Of a DNA stretch of 64,000 nt, positions 55,915 through 64,000 are shown piece after piece; the stretch's first letter is position 1, and every line of letters starts with the position of its first letter. Position numbers and translations under genes: made by a program. The notes below the pieces were generated by a model. It did no database searches and was not told where the DNA came from. It worked only from the letters and a program-made list of their open reading frames with translations. The stretch is from Cohnella fermenti. GTDB taxonomy: Bacteria > Bacillota > Bacilli > Paenibacillales > Paenibacillaceae. The stretch is from positions 186,001 through 250,000 of the forward strand of contig NZ_SSOB01000004.1 in assembly GCF_004801405.1 (NCBI RefSeq), in the 5' to 3' direction.

Positions 55915-55968
55915 TTTACCGCCGCTTTACTATCGCTCTTATTCCTCTTAACAATGCCCTCTTATATT
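55915..55968 (+). promoter_or_regulatory. Pho box and promoter of the alkaline phosphatase
   Basis: Four TT(A/T)ACA-like hexamers lie exactly 11 bp apart: TTTACC (55915), TTTACT (55926), TCTTAT (55937) and TTAACA (55948). TATATT at 55963 could be the -10. This is the PhoP-binding pattern known from Bacillus Pho promoters, directly before an alkaline phosphatase gene. Confidence 0.75.
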
Positions 55969-56015
55969 AAAGAGAGATTAAAGGAAGCTTAAATTTGTTC
56001 TGGAGGTGCAGGGAA

Positions 56016-58079
56016 TTGACGACGTTGAGAATGTGGAAAAGCGTGACTGCCGCGGCTCTGGCGGTGGCGCTCGTCGGGACCGGTGCGGAGGTGCTCTCCA
56101 ACCAGGCGGCGACGGTGCAAGCGGCGGATGCGGCGGCGACGGTTGCGAAGGCGGCATCGGTCTATGTGGCTCCGATCGACCGTGCGGAATTTCTCGCTGG
56201 GGCGAAGTTCGACTTCCGGGTGGAGCTGAACGACTTGTCTTCCGATCCGGGAGCGGTCAGCATTACGATCAACGGCAAGGAAGCCGCGGACGTATTCGGC
56301 AAGCCGTACGTGAAGACGAGCACGGACACGAGCAAGGAATTCACGATTCGCGACGTCGCATTCTCTGTGCCCGGCGTGTATACGGTGGCGGTCAAGGCCG
56401 GCAGCTTGACCAAGACGGTCAAGTACACGGTGAACGCGGCGGATGCGGGCGGTGCCAAAGCGAAGAACGTCATCCTGTTCATCGGGGACGGCATGGCATT
56501 CTCCAGCGTGACGATGGCGCGCATTCTCTCGCAAGGGCTGACCGAAGGCAAGTACAACGGCCTTCTGGAGATGGACAAGTTCGACCAGCGCGCGGTCGTG
56601 ACGACCTCCGGCATGGATTCGCTCGTAACGGACTCCGCGAACAGCGCCAGCGCGTACAACACCGGCCATAAGTCCGCGGTCAACGGACTCGGCATCTACC
56701 CGGACAACACCGAGAGCTCGCTGGACGACCCGAAGGTCGAGACGCTCGCGGAGATGCTCAAGCGCAGCCGCGGCATGTCGGTCGGCATCGTGTCGACGTC
56801 CGAGATCGAGGACGCGACGCCGGCCGCGGTCGTCTCCCATACCCGCCGCCGCTCCGACAAGCCGGAGATCGCGGAGATGCTCTACAAGCTTCAGCCGGAA
56901 GTGATCCTCGGCGGCGGCTCGGCCTACTTCCTGCCGCAATCGACGCCGGGCTCGAAGCGCAAGGACGACAAGGATCTGATCGGCGACTTCGAGAAGAGCG
57001 GCTACACGTTCGCGGACAGCGCGACGAGCCTGAAGGCGGCGCCATCCGAGAAGAAGCTGCTCGGCCTCTTCCATCCGAGCGACATGAACGTGTACTACGA
57101 CCGCTCGACCGGCAACAAGGACGCGCTGAAGTCGTTCACCGACCAGCCGAACCTGTGGGACATGACGCAGAAGGCGATCGACGTGCTCAGCCAGAACGAG
57201 AACGGATTCTTCCTGATGGTCGAAGGCGCAAGCATCGACAAGCAGTTGCACACGGTCGACTGGGAGCGTTCCACGTATGACGCGATCGAGATGGACAAGG
57301 CGATCGGGATCGCGCGCAAGTTCGCCGAGAAGAACGGCGACACGCTGATCGTCGTCACCGCCGACCACTCGCACTCCGCCAGCATCGCGGGCACGTATTG
57401 GGAAGGCGACGGCAAGTCCGGCCGCGAAGCGATCCGCACGTACGAAGCGTCGCAGTTCCCGAACTACGTCGACGCGAACAAGGACGGCTTCCCGGACAAT
57501 CCGGACGTCAGCCGCAAGCTAGCGGTCGTGTTCGGCGCCGCTCCGGATTACTACGAGGACTACAAGTTCAACAAGGTGCCGACCGCTCCGGCCATCGATT
57601 CCGACGGCGTGTACGTGGCGAATCCGGCGGCGCTGCTCAACCCGGACGATCCGGACAAGGACCGCTTCCTGCGCACGGGAACGGTGAACCCGACGACCGA
57701 TTCGCAGGAGGTGCACACGGCGGACGATGTGCCGCTGATGGCCTACGGGCCGGGCTCGGAGTACTTCCAGGGCACGCTGGACAACACGCAGGTGTTCTTC
57801 GGAATGGTCAACTCGCTCGGCCTGAACCTGACCGGCGCGAAGGTCGATACGAAGAAGTGGGTCAATCTGCGCGACTTCGCGAATCTGCTCGGCGGCACGG
57901 TGAAGAAGAACTCGACGACGAACAAGGTATCGATCACGCTGAACGGGCGGACCGTCGTGCTTAACCTGACGAGCGGCCAAGCGTCGACGAACAACAAGAT
58001 CATCAAGCTGGAATTCAAGACGGACACGGACGGCGAAGTGCTCGTGACCAGCAGCAGCCTTCTGGCTGCGTTGGGCTGA
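56016..58079 (+). CDS. Alkaline phosphatase, secreted, with C-terminal wall-binding-like domain
   Basis: The 687-aa enzyme releases phosphate from phosphomonoesters outside the cell. It has a Sec signal (about 5-45, ending near VQA-A), an Ig-like N-terminal region (about 55-145), and an alkaline phosphatase domain with FIGDGM, the phospho-Ser site TDSANSASAYNTGHKS, and VVTADHSHS. The last 75 residues resemble copper-amine-oxidase-N type domains (KKWVNLRDFANLLGGTV). The start is TTG at 56016, set by GGAGGT 8 bases upstream. A four-copy Pho box precedes it, so it is probably induced by phosphate starvation. It appears to be a single gene. Confidence 0.93.
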   Translation: MTTLRMWKSVTAAALAVALVGTGAEVLSNQAATVQAADAAATVAKAASVYVAPIDRAEFLAGAKFDFRVELNDLSSDPGAVSITINGKEAADVFGKPYVKTSTDTSKEFTIRDVAFSVPGVYTVAVKAGSLTKTVKYTVNAADAGGAKAKNVILFIGDGMAFSSVTMARILSQGLTEGKYNGLLEMDKFDQRAVVTTSGMDSLVTDSANSASAYNTGHKSAVNGLGIYPDNTESSLDDPKVETLAEMLKRSRGMSVGIVSTSEIEDATPAAVVSHTRRRSDKPEIAEMLYKLQPEVILGGGSAYFLPQSTPGSKRKDDKDLIGDFEKSGYTFADSATSLKAAPSEKKLLGLFHPSDMNVYYDRSTGNKDALKSFTDQPNLWDMTQKAIDVLSQNENGFFLMVEGASIDKQLHTVDWERSTYDAIEMDKAIGIARKFAEKNGDTLIVVTADHSHSASIAGTYWEGDGKSGREAIRTYEASQFPNYVDANKDGFPDNPDVSRKLAVVFGAAPDYYEDYKFNKVPTAPAIDSDGVYVANPAALLNPDDPDKDRFLRTGTVNPTTDSQEVHTADDVPLMAYGPGSEYFQGTLDNTQVFFGMVNSLGLNLTGAKVDTKKWVNLRDFANLLGGTVKKNSTTNKVSITLNGRTVVLNLTSGQASTNNKIIKLEFKTDTDGEVLVTSSSLLAALG

Positions 58080-58142
58080 GCCTAAGCAGACTGGCTGCCG
58101 TTGTGCCGGGTCCTTGCCCCTGTCCCGGTTGGCTCGTACGAT

Positions 58143-58168
58143 CACCCCCGGCGGGTTCGCCGGGGGTG
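58143..58168 (+). terminator. Hairpin after alkaline phosphatase gene
   Basis: A perfect 11-bp stem CACCCCCGGCG / CGCCGGGGGTG with a 4-base loop lies 63 bp after the stop. There is no T-run. Confidence 0.55.
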
Positions 58169-58240
58169 TCGGGCTAAACGGCGGCGGTCGGCGCGGGGGA
58201 GTGCCGGTTATCGGTTAAGCGCAAGGGAGGAGAGGACTTC

Positions 58241-59233
58241 ATGCGAACGAGATTTGGGAGGAGAGCGGCGGCGGGAGCGATCGTCGCGCTGGTCTGCGCA
58301 TTGACGGCTTGCGGGGAGCGGACGGTGGAGCCGCCGATGCCGGAGACGGATTCGACGGGCAACGCTTACGTGCAGGAATCATTGGCGAAGGGGGCGGACG
58401 ATGCGGAGCGCTGGGCAGCGCCCGAGGCCGCGAACGCGAAGGAGACGAAGGCTCCGGCGGCGGCGCCGACCTCTGCGCCGGCCTCCGCGCAAGCAAGCGA
58501 GATCGCGCCGCCGAGCGAGTCGGCCTCAGCCTCGTCCTCGCCCTCGGAGAGCCCGGGGCCAAGCGAGGCGAGCTCGACGGCGGCGTCGGGCGACGCGGGG
58601 AGCGCGAGCGGCTCAAGCGATCCGGCGGCCGCAGCGCCGGCTGCAAGCGCCGCGCCGGAAGCCGGGAACGCGAAGGAGACGAAGGTCGCCGCGGCGTCGC
58701 CGAAGGCATCGGAGCCTCCCGCTCTTGCGCCCGCAAGCCCTTCGCCGCAGCCGTCTTCATCTCCGTCCCCGTCTTCATCCCCATCTCCGTCGGCATCCGC
58801 ACAGCCGTCGCCGTCGCCATCGCCTTCAGAGAAGCCGCAGCCGAAGAAGGAGAACTCGGGGCCGGAGACGCTCAAGTTCTCCGAGCTGTACGGCGCGGAG
58901 ACGGTCCGGGGCTTGACGTTCTCCGACAAGGTCGGCGAGCTGGACGGGCAGCAGGTCGAGATGATCGGCTACATGGCTCCGCCCTTGTCGGCGACGGTGC
59001 GCTTCTTCGTGCTGACGAAGGTGGCGATGAGCATCTGCCCGTTCTGCTCGACGGATGCCGACTGGCCGAACGATATCGTCGTTGTGTTCATGCCGCCGGG
59101 CAAGGAGATCAAGCCGACGGAGCATGAGGTGAAGGTGACGGGAACGCTCAGCGTCGGCTCACAGACCGACGAGGAGACGGGCTTCGTCAGCCTGATCCGC
59201 ATCAACGCGGACAAAACGGAGGTGCTCAAGTGA
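58241..59233 (+). CDS. Lipoprotein with low-complexity linker and C-terminal OB-like domain
   Basis: The 330-aa protein has a signal peptide with the lipobox LTAC (Cys about residue 24), then a very long Ala/Ser/Pro/Glu-rich region (about 60-200, PSPSPSSSPSPSASA-like) and a conserved C-terminal domain (about 210-330; GLTFSDKVGELDGQQVEMIG, then MSICPFCSTDADWPND). The C-P-F-C pair may bind a metal or be redox active. It is in one operon with an ABC ATPase and an FtsX-type permease, overlapping or abutting both, so the three probably work together at the membrane. AAGGGAGGAG precedes the ATG. Function is not known. Confidence 0.7.
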   Translation: MRTRFGRRAAAGAIVALVCALTACGERTVEPPMPETDSTGNAYVQESLAKGADDAERWAAPEAANAKETKAPAAAPTSAPASAQASEIAPPSESASASSSPSESPGPSEASSTAASGDAGSASGSSDPAAAAPAASAAPEAGNAKETKVAAASPKASEPPALAPASPSPQPSSSPSPSSSPSPSASAQPSPSPSPSEKPQPKKENSGPETLKFSELYGAETVRGLTFSDKVGELDGQQVEMIGYMAPPLSATVRFFVLTKVAMSICPFCSTDADWPNDIVVVFMPPGKEIKPTEHEVKVTGTLSVGSQTDEETGFVSLIRINADKTEVLK

Positions 59234-59949
59234 TGCTTGTGCTCGAGGAAGTGTCGAAGACCTATCCGATGAAGGGCGGGTCCGCCGTGCCCGTGGTGAG
59301 CGTCAGCCGCTTCGCGATGGCGGCGGGCGAGCAGGCCGCGCTCGTCGGCCCGAGCGGCTCCGGCAAAAGCACGCTCCTCCACCTCATCTCGGGAGTGCTC
59401 CGGCCGACAAGCGGGTCGATTCAACTGCTGGGACGCGAGCTGGGTTCGCTCTCGGAGGCGGAGCTTGACCGCTTCCGGGCGAAGCATATCGGCTACGTGT
59501 TCCAGAGCTTTAACCTGCTGCCGGGGTTCTCGGCGGCGGAGAACGTGATGGCGGCCATGGGCTTCGGCCGCACGATTCCCGCGCGCGAGCGCAAGGAGCG
59601 CGCGCACATGCTGCTCGGCCGGGTGGGCCTCGGCCACCGGCTGAACCATCGCTCCCACCAGCTTAGCCAGGGGGAGCAGCAGAGGGTGAGCATCGCGCGA
59701 GCGCTGGCGAACCGGCCCGCGCTTGTGCTGGCCGACGAGCCGACGGCCAGCCTGGACGGCGCGAACGCGCAGATAGTCTACGCCCTGCTCGCGGAAGCGT
59801 GCGAGAGCGAAGGGGCGGCGCTGCTCCTGAGCACACACGACATGGAGCTTGCGAAGCGCACGGGGCGCGTCGTCCCGATCCGCGAGCTTGCCGCGCGAGA
59901 GGAGGATGACCGTGTCGCTGCTGTTCATCGCTTGGCGCAACCTGTTTAA
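59233..59949 (+). CDS. ABC transporter ATP-binding protein, LolD/MacB-like
   Basis: The 238-aa ATPase has Walker A ([10 protein letters not shown]), a Q-loop (YVFQSFNLLP), the signature LSQGEQQRVSIARAL, Walker B (VLADEPTASLD) and a switch His (LLSTHD). GGAGGT lies 9 bases before the ATG at 59233; a GTG at 59230 is the alternative. It overlaps the lipoprotein stop and the permease gene, so the three form a tight operon. The closely similar ATPase at 30118 has no such partner. Confidence 0.94.
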   Translation: MLVLEEVSKTYPMKGGSAVPVVSVSRFAMAAGEQAALVGPSGSGKSTLLHLISGVLRPTSGSIQLLGRELGSLSEAELDRFRAKHIGYVFQSFNLLPGFSAAENVMAAMGFGRTIPARERKERAHMLLGRVGLGHRLNHRSHQLSQGEQQRVSIARALANRPALVLADEPTASLDGANAQIVYALLAEACESEGAALLLSTHDMELAKRTGRVVPIRELAAREEDDRVAAVHRLAQPV

Positions 59950-61180
59950 CCGCCGCGTGCAGACGCTGATTACGATCGGCGTCGTGGCGGTCGGCATCGC
60001 CGTCACGCTGGCGATCCTCCTGCTGTCCAGCGGCATCAAGCAAGGAATCGTGCGCGCGAGCGAGCCGTTCGGCATGCTGGTCGGCTCGAAGGGGAGCTCG
60101 AGCCAGCTTGTGTTCAACACGATTTTCCTCATGGATAATCCGCTCGCCAACCTCGAACCGGAATACTACGAATCGTTGGCTGACGACGAGAGAGTGTCCC
60201 AGGCCGTTCCGTTCGCGCTCGGCGACAATTACGAAGGCTTCCGGATTGTCGGCACCTCGGTCTCGTTCTTCGACCTCAAGGCGCGCCCCGTCGATCCCGC
60301 CTACTTCCGGCTCGCGTCGGGCCGATTGTTCGAGCAGCCGTTCGAAGCCGTCATCGGAGCGAAGGTCGCGCGCGAGACCGGGCTTAAGCCGGGGGATACG
60401 TTCGTCTCGGCACACGGGGTGACGGAGTCCCGCGAGCAAGAGGAGCATACGGAGCATCCGTATACGGTCGTCGGCGTGCTTAAGGGAGTGGCGGCGCCTT
60501 CGGATCAAGGCATCTACGTCAATATGGAGAGCTATTGGCTCGGGCATGAGCACGAAGACGAGCACGAGGGCGAGGTGTCCGGGGAGAACGGAGCAACTGC
60601 GGGCTTCGAGAACTCCGAGGCCGAGCATTCCGCAGAGGAGCGGGGCGTGACGGCCGCGCTGATCAAGCCGAAGAGCTACACCGATCTGATGACGATGTAT
60701 CAGGAGATCAATCGGGGGAAGGACGCACAGGCGGTATTTCCCGGGCAAACCTTGGCGAGAATCTTCGATATGATGGGAAGCGGGGAACAGGTTCTGAGAA
60801 TTGTCGGCTACGTCGTGCTTGGCATGGCGGGGCTGACGGTCATTCTGGCGCTGTACGGAGCGACCGTGGAACGCCGAAGAACGGTTGCCATTCTGCGTGC
60901 AATCGGGGCGGGAAGGGCGGAAGTGCTCGCGATCGTTCTGCTGGAGTCGGCGCTTGTGATGCTGATCGGCTGTGCGGCGGGTTATGCGGCTGGCTACGGT
61001 CTCGCTTACCTGCTGACCGGCTACCTCGGGGAGTTCCTCTCGATCTCCGCCCCTATCCGGTTCCAGGCGGGGCAATTGTCGCTCGTCGGGTACGTCGCTC
61101 TCGCCGGCACGGCGGCCGGACTGCTGCCTGCGCTGAGCGCCTATCGGACGGAGACGGCCCGCTACTTGAACGCTTCCTGA
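59912..61180 (+). CDS. FtsX-like ABC transporter permease
   Basis: The 422-aa permease has an N-terminal helix (LFIAWRNLFNRRVQTLITIG), a large outside domain, and three C-terminal helices (LRIVGYVVLGMAGLTVILAL and two others). A His/Glu-rich stretch, LGHEHEDEHEGE, lies at about 210-222 in the outside domain and may bind metal. The start is placed at GTG 59912, because AGGAGG lies six bases upstream; the ATG at 59906 abuts that site. It overlaps the ATPase gene by 38 bp. The substrate is unknown; MacB/LolCE relatives move lipoproteins, peptides or drugs. Confidence 0.88.
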   Translation: MSLLFIAWRNLFNRRVQTLITIGVVAVGIAVTLAILLLSSGIKQGIVRASEPFGMLVGSKGSSSQLVFNTIFLMDNPLANLEPEYYESLADDERVSQAVPFALGDNYEGFRIVGTSVSFFDLKARPVDPAYFRLASGRLFEQPFEAVIGAKVARETGLKPGDTFVSAHGVTESREQEEHTEHPYTVVGVLKGVAAPSDQGIYVNMESYWLGHEHEDEHEGEVSGENGATAGFENSEAEHSAEERGVTAALIKPKSYTDLMTMYQEINRGKDAQAVFPGQTLARIFDMMGSGEQVLRIVGYVVLGMAGLTVILALYGATVERRRTVAILRAIGAGRAEVLAIVLLESALVMLIGCAAGYAAGYGLAYLLTGYLGEFLSISAPIRFQAGQLSLVGYVALAGTAAGLLPALSAYRTETARYLNAS

Positions 61181-61383
61181 ATGCCCGGAAGATCGTCAGC
61201 CGGAGCGTTCGCGAGTCCCCGTTCGTCCTCCAGCTCGGCTCGGGTAACCGGTCCGAGCTTCCTCCATGCGACGATGCCAGTCTCGTCCAGCACGTAGGTC
61301 GTCGGGAGGGAGGCGATATGGCAGCTGTCGACGGCCGCGATTCCCGCCGCCGCCAGCGCCAACCATCCCCACTGCCGAATCAT
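61162..61383 (-). pseudogene. Fragment of a TlpA/ResA-type thioredoxin
   Basis: The frame (73 aa) contains HIASLPTTYVLDETGIVAWR followed by KLGPVTRAELEDE, the C-terminal third of membrane-anchored thioredoxins, with the cis-Pro loop LPTTYV. The N-terminal part with the CxxC active site is missing and its place is taken by a short hydrophobic segment. It overlaps the end of the permease gene on the other strand by 19 bp. It is probably a leftover of a once complete gene. Confidence 0.65.
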
Positions 61384-61471
61384 CCGCCGTTCCCCGTTTC
61401 CCGGAAGCCTTTTCCCCCATTACAGCATAGCAACGTTATCCCGGGATTAAACGGAGCGGTTGGCGGCGCGC

Positions 61472-63100
61472 TTACCGTTCCGCTTCTTCTCCCTTGACGA
61501 CCTCGACCCCGTTCGCCGTCACCTTCCAGTTCCGGTTCACGCTCGCCTTGATCGTGCCCTTCTCCAGGATGTAGCCGGCCAGCAGCTCCGAGACATCGAC
61601 CGTAATGTCGCGAACGACGGGCTTGTCCTTGAACATCGGGTACTCTCCGCCGCCGACGGCCCGGTAGTTGTTCATGGCGACGTCGTATTCTCCGGCCGGG
61701 TCGAGCGGCTTGCCGTCCTGCTCCAGCTTGACGACGCGGTCTCCGAGCGGGCGCGCGATGTCGAGCTCGTACTCGATGCCTTCCCACATGTCGTAGTTGT
61801 AGTGCTGCGGCTTCGGATCGGAGAACCCGGCGCTGACCCGGGCTTCCGAACCCGTCCACTCGAAGTAGGCCGCGGCTCTCTCGAGCGCGTCCTTGATGTC
61901 CTGTCCCGACACCCGGAGCACCTTAAGCGTGTTCGGGTAGATGTAGTTGGCGACGATCTCGCGCATCGTGATGCGGCTGCCGAAGCCGGGCGACCAATTG
62001 TCGAAGAGAGAGGTGCACGAGATGTCCGCCTCCGCCGCTTCCATCTGAACGCGGTTCAGGAACTCGATGTACGGATGCTCCGCAAGGCGCGCCTTCATCG
62101 GATCGGCGATCGTCATGTCTCCTTCGACGAAGCCGATCGGCTGGTCGAGCCAGCGCTGCGTCCCTTCCTCGACCCCGGAGACGAGCTCTACGACCGCCGG
62201 GTCGGGAACGAACTCGCCTTGATGCAGCAATTTCGACTCGGTCCCGGTTACGCGCCAAGCGCGATTTTCCCACTGCAAGGTTGCCTCGGCCATTCCCAGA
62301 TGCATGCCCATGCCGCCGGCTTGGATGATGCGAACCCCGTTGATGCACGCCCCGTCGATCTCGCGATGCTGGTGGCCCGTCAGCAGGATGTCGATGCCCG
62401 GCACCTCCATGCACATCCGGTAGCCCTGGTTCTCGCCGGTCTCGTTCTCGGTCAGCTCGCCGGTATCCAGGTTCCGCTCGAAGCCTCCGTGGTAAGAGAC
62501 GATGACGAGGTCGGCGCGCTCTTCTTCCTTCAGCCTCTTCACCCATATCTTCGCCGTCTCGCAGGCATCCTTGAACACGAGGCCGATCAGGTTGCGGGGA
62601 TGCTCCCAGTTCGGAGTGTAATGGGTCGTCAGGCCGAGCACCGCGACGCGCACGCCTTCCGGGTATTCCTTGAGCAGATAAGGCTTGCCGAAGTACGGTT
62701 CGCCGGTTGCCGCATCGACGATGTTCGCCGCCATCCAGGGGAAGCGCGATTCGCGCACCGCCTTGTTCAGCAGGTCCATGCCGTAGTTGAACTCGTGGTT
62801 GCCGATGACGGCCGCGTCGTAGCCGAGCTCGTTCAAGACGCTTATCATCGGGTGGGGGCCGTCGCTTGCGAACCGGGAATAGTAGTAGGTGAAGGGAGTG
62901 CCCTGGATCAGGTCGCCGTTGTCGAGAAGGAGCGTGTGGTCGTGACGCCTCCGCTCTGCGCGAATGAGCGGGGCAAGCCGGGCGAAGCCGGTCGGGCTCG
63001 GACTGTTGTCTGCGTAGTGATGGGGCAGCGCGTTGCCGTGCACGTCGGTTGTGTAGAGAACGGTCAGCGTGAAGGGGGGCTTGGTCTCGTTCGGAATCAT
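61472..63100 (-). CDS. Metallophosphatase/5'-nucleotidase family protein (YfkN/UshA-like)
   Basis: The 542-aa protein has a calcineurin-like metallophosphatase domain with TTDVHGN, NGDLIQGTPF, IGNHEFNYG, SYHGGFERN and TGHQHREI, which hold the two metal ions, and a C-terminal 5'-nucleotidase domain (ANYIYPNTLKVLRVSGQDIK, then GSEARVSAGFSDP). No signal peptide is seen with the start at 63100, which is set by AAGGAGCGGAG 8 bases upstream. It therefore looks cytosolic, unlike UshA. It probably hydrolyses nucleotides or 2',3'-cyclic nucleotides. It is divergent from msrAB. Confidence 0.92.
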   Translation of the reverse strand: MIPNETKPPFTLTVLYTTDVHGNALPHHYADNSPSPTGFARLAPLIRAERRRHDHTLLLDNGDLIQGTPFTYYYSRFASDGPHPMISVLNELGYDAAVIGNHEFNYGMDLLNKAVRESRFPWMAANIVDAATGEPYFGKPYLLKEYPEGVRVAVLGLTTHYTPNWEHPRNLIGLVFKDACETAKIWVKRLKEEERADLVIVSYHGGFERNLDTGELTENETGENQGYRMCMEVPGIDILLTGHQHREIDGACINGVRIIQAGGMGMHLGMAEATLQWENRAWRVTGTESKLLHQGEFVPDPAVVELVSGVEEGTQRWLDQPIGFVEGDMTIADPMKARLAEHPYIEFLNRVQMEAAEADISCTSLFDNWSPGFGSRITMREIVANYIYPNTLKVLRVSGQDIKDALERAAAYFEWTGSEARVSAGFSDPKPQHYNYDMWEGIEYELDIARPLGDRVVKLEQDGKPLDPAGEYDVAMNNYRAVGGGEYPMFKDKPVVRDITVDVSELLAGYILEKGTIKASVNRNWKVTANGVEVVKGEEAER

Positions 63101-63284
63101 GTCTCCGCTCCTTAAGGTTCTGGTTCTGGTAGGGTTCCGGTATCGATCTCTTGTTCCGATCATACAATACGATGCTTCCGCCGCCAAGCCGCCGTGTCGT
63201 TGCGCCTATGTCCGTTATAAGGAAAGTGGTATAGTGAGGAGAGGACGCAATTCGCTTCATTAAACCCAAGGAGGTTGAGCATAG

Positions 63285-64000
63285 ATGAGTGACGTTAGGT
63301 TGGAAAAGGCGATTTTCGCAGGGGGCTGCTTCTGGTGCATGGTGACTCCGTTCGAGGAGATGCCGGGCATCGTGAAGGTGGAGTCCGGCTACACCGGGGG
63401 GCATGTGCCGAACCCGACGTACGAGCAGGTGTGCTCGGAGACGACCGGCCATGCGGAGGCGGTTCGGATCACGTACGACCCGGAGCTGATGCCGTACGAG
63501 AAGCTGGTGCGCATCTACTGGCAGCAGATCGACCCGACCGATGAGGGAGGGCAATTCTTCGACCGCGGGGAATCGTACCGCACCGGCATCTTCTATACGA
63601 CGGAGGAGCAGCGCGAGAAGGCGGAGGCGTCCAAGCGCGAGCTGGCGGAGAGCGGCCGCTTCGACCGTCCGATCGCGACGGAGATTACGGCGGCGACCGA
63701 GTTCTACCCGGCGGAGGATTACCACCAGGACTACCATAAGAAGAACCCGCTGCGTTACAAGATGTACCGCAAAGGCTCGGGGAGAGACGCGTTCATCTCC
63801 AGCCACTGGAACACGGAGAAGGACAAGGCCGGGCTGAAGGAGAGGCTGACGCCGCTTCAGTACGAGGTGACACAGAACAGCGCGACGGAGCCGCCGTTCC
63901 GCAACGAGTTCTGGGACCACCACGAGGAAGGCATCTACGTGGACATCGTCTCCGGCGAGCCGCTGTTCAGCTCCCTCGACAAGTACGATTCCGGCTGCGG
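63285..64000 (+). CDS. msrAB: Bifunctional methionine sulfoxide reductase MsrA-MsrB (3' end missing)
   Basis: The first domain (about 1-155) is MsrA with the catalytic GGCFWC motif (Cys15, Cys18), which repairs Met-S-sulfoxide. It is followed by the start of MsrB ([20 protein letters not shown], then [16 protein letters not shown]), which repairs the R form. The window ends before the MsrB catalytic Cys. AAGGAGG lies 8 bases before the ATG. The fused arrangement is common in Firmicutes. It is divergent from the metallophosphatase gene. Confidence 0.95.
   Translation, partial: MSDVRLEKAIFAGGCFWCMVTPFEEMPGIVKVESGYTGGHVPNPTYEQVCSETTGHAEAVRITYDPELMPYEKLVRIYWQQIDPTDEGGQFFDRGESYRTGIFYTTEEQREKAEASKRELAESGRFDRPIATEITAATEFYPAEDYHQDYHKKNPLRYKMYRKGSGRDAFISSHWNTEKDKAGLKERLTPLQYEVTQNSATEPPFRNEFWDHHEEGIYVDIVSGEPLFSSLDKYDSGC

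Overview
The window looks like the chromosome of a high-GC Firmicute of the Paenibacillaceae (Paenibacillus or Cohnella type). Signs of this are an S-layer-homology protein, several sugar ABC transporters that lack their own ATPase, YesM/YesN-type two-component regulators, AAGGAGG-type ribosome binding sites with frequent GTG/TTG starts, and a PhoP-style promoter. The organism call is an inference from gene content. Both ends cut through genes: an S-layer protein on the left and a methionine sulfoxide reductase on the right.

From 1 to 33.8 kb the genes mostly serve carbohydrate uptake and breakdown. They include pepT, a membrane-bound AraC regulator divergent from two paralogous solute-binding lipoproteins and an LplB/YtcP-type permease pair, an oxalate decarboxylase, a LacI-family regulator with a visible operator, a secreted DUF4832/CBM/Fn3 protein, an orphan binding protein with a YesM/YesN pair, an oxidoreductase divergent from a complete binding-protein/permease operon, arginase, a DUF3153 lipoprotein and an S66 carboxypeptidase. 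Two small membrane-protein genes, of 53 and 54 codons, lie around 29.5-30.0 kb. The long intergenic gaps (7.3-8.3, 15.8-17.0 and 33.8-34.5 kb) are filled with several interspersed repeat families.

From 34.5 to 49.4 kb lies a large type I-C CRISPR-Cas region. It has four arrays, with 16, 3, about 33 and 14 repeats, each behind a homologous leader. The repeat stems differ between arrays but stay paired. The cas genes look like a mosaic: a decayed older cas3, then an intact, visibly more AT-rich effector set (cas3-cas5c-cas8c-cas7c), then a two-repeat mini-array fused directly to a 5'-truncated cas1, then an intact cas2. cas4 is absent. A lone inverted CRISPR-like repeat sits at the left junction of the effector set. 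Remnants of a RelE/ParE toxin-antitoxin module and copies of the region upstream of the old cas3 lie between arrays, which suggests segmental duplication. Interference may work, but spacer acquisition is probably lost.

From 50 kb to the end are an oxidoreductase, a 1459-aa pseudokinase/AAA/GAF/LuxR regulator, an alkaline phosphatase behind a four-copy Pho box, a lipoprotein/ABC ATPase/FtsX permease operon, a thioredoxin fragment, a 5'-nucleotidase-type metallophosphatase and a fused MsrA-MsrB.

Two other oddities stand out. A glutamine-repeat gene at 13.36 kb carries seven TAA/TAG codons, six of them in its Gln-rich repeat tract. A 52/104-bp higher-order repeat occurs at two loci.
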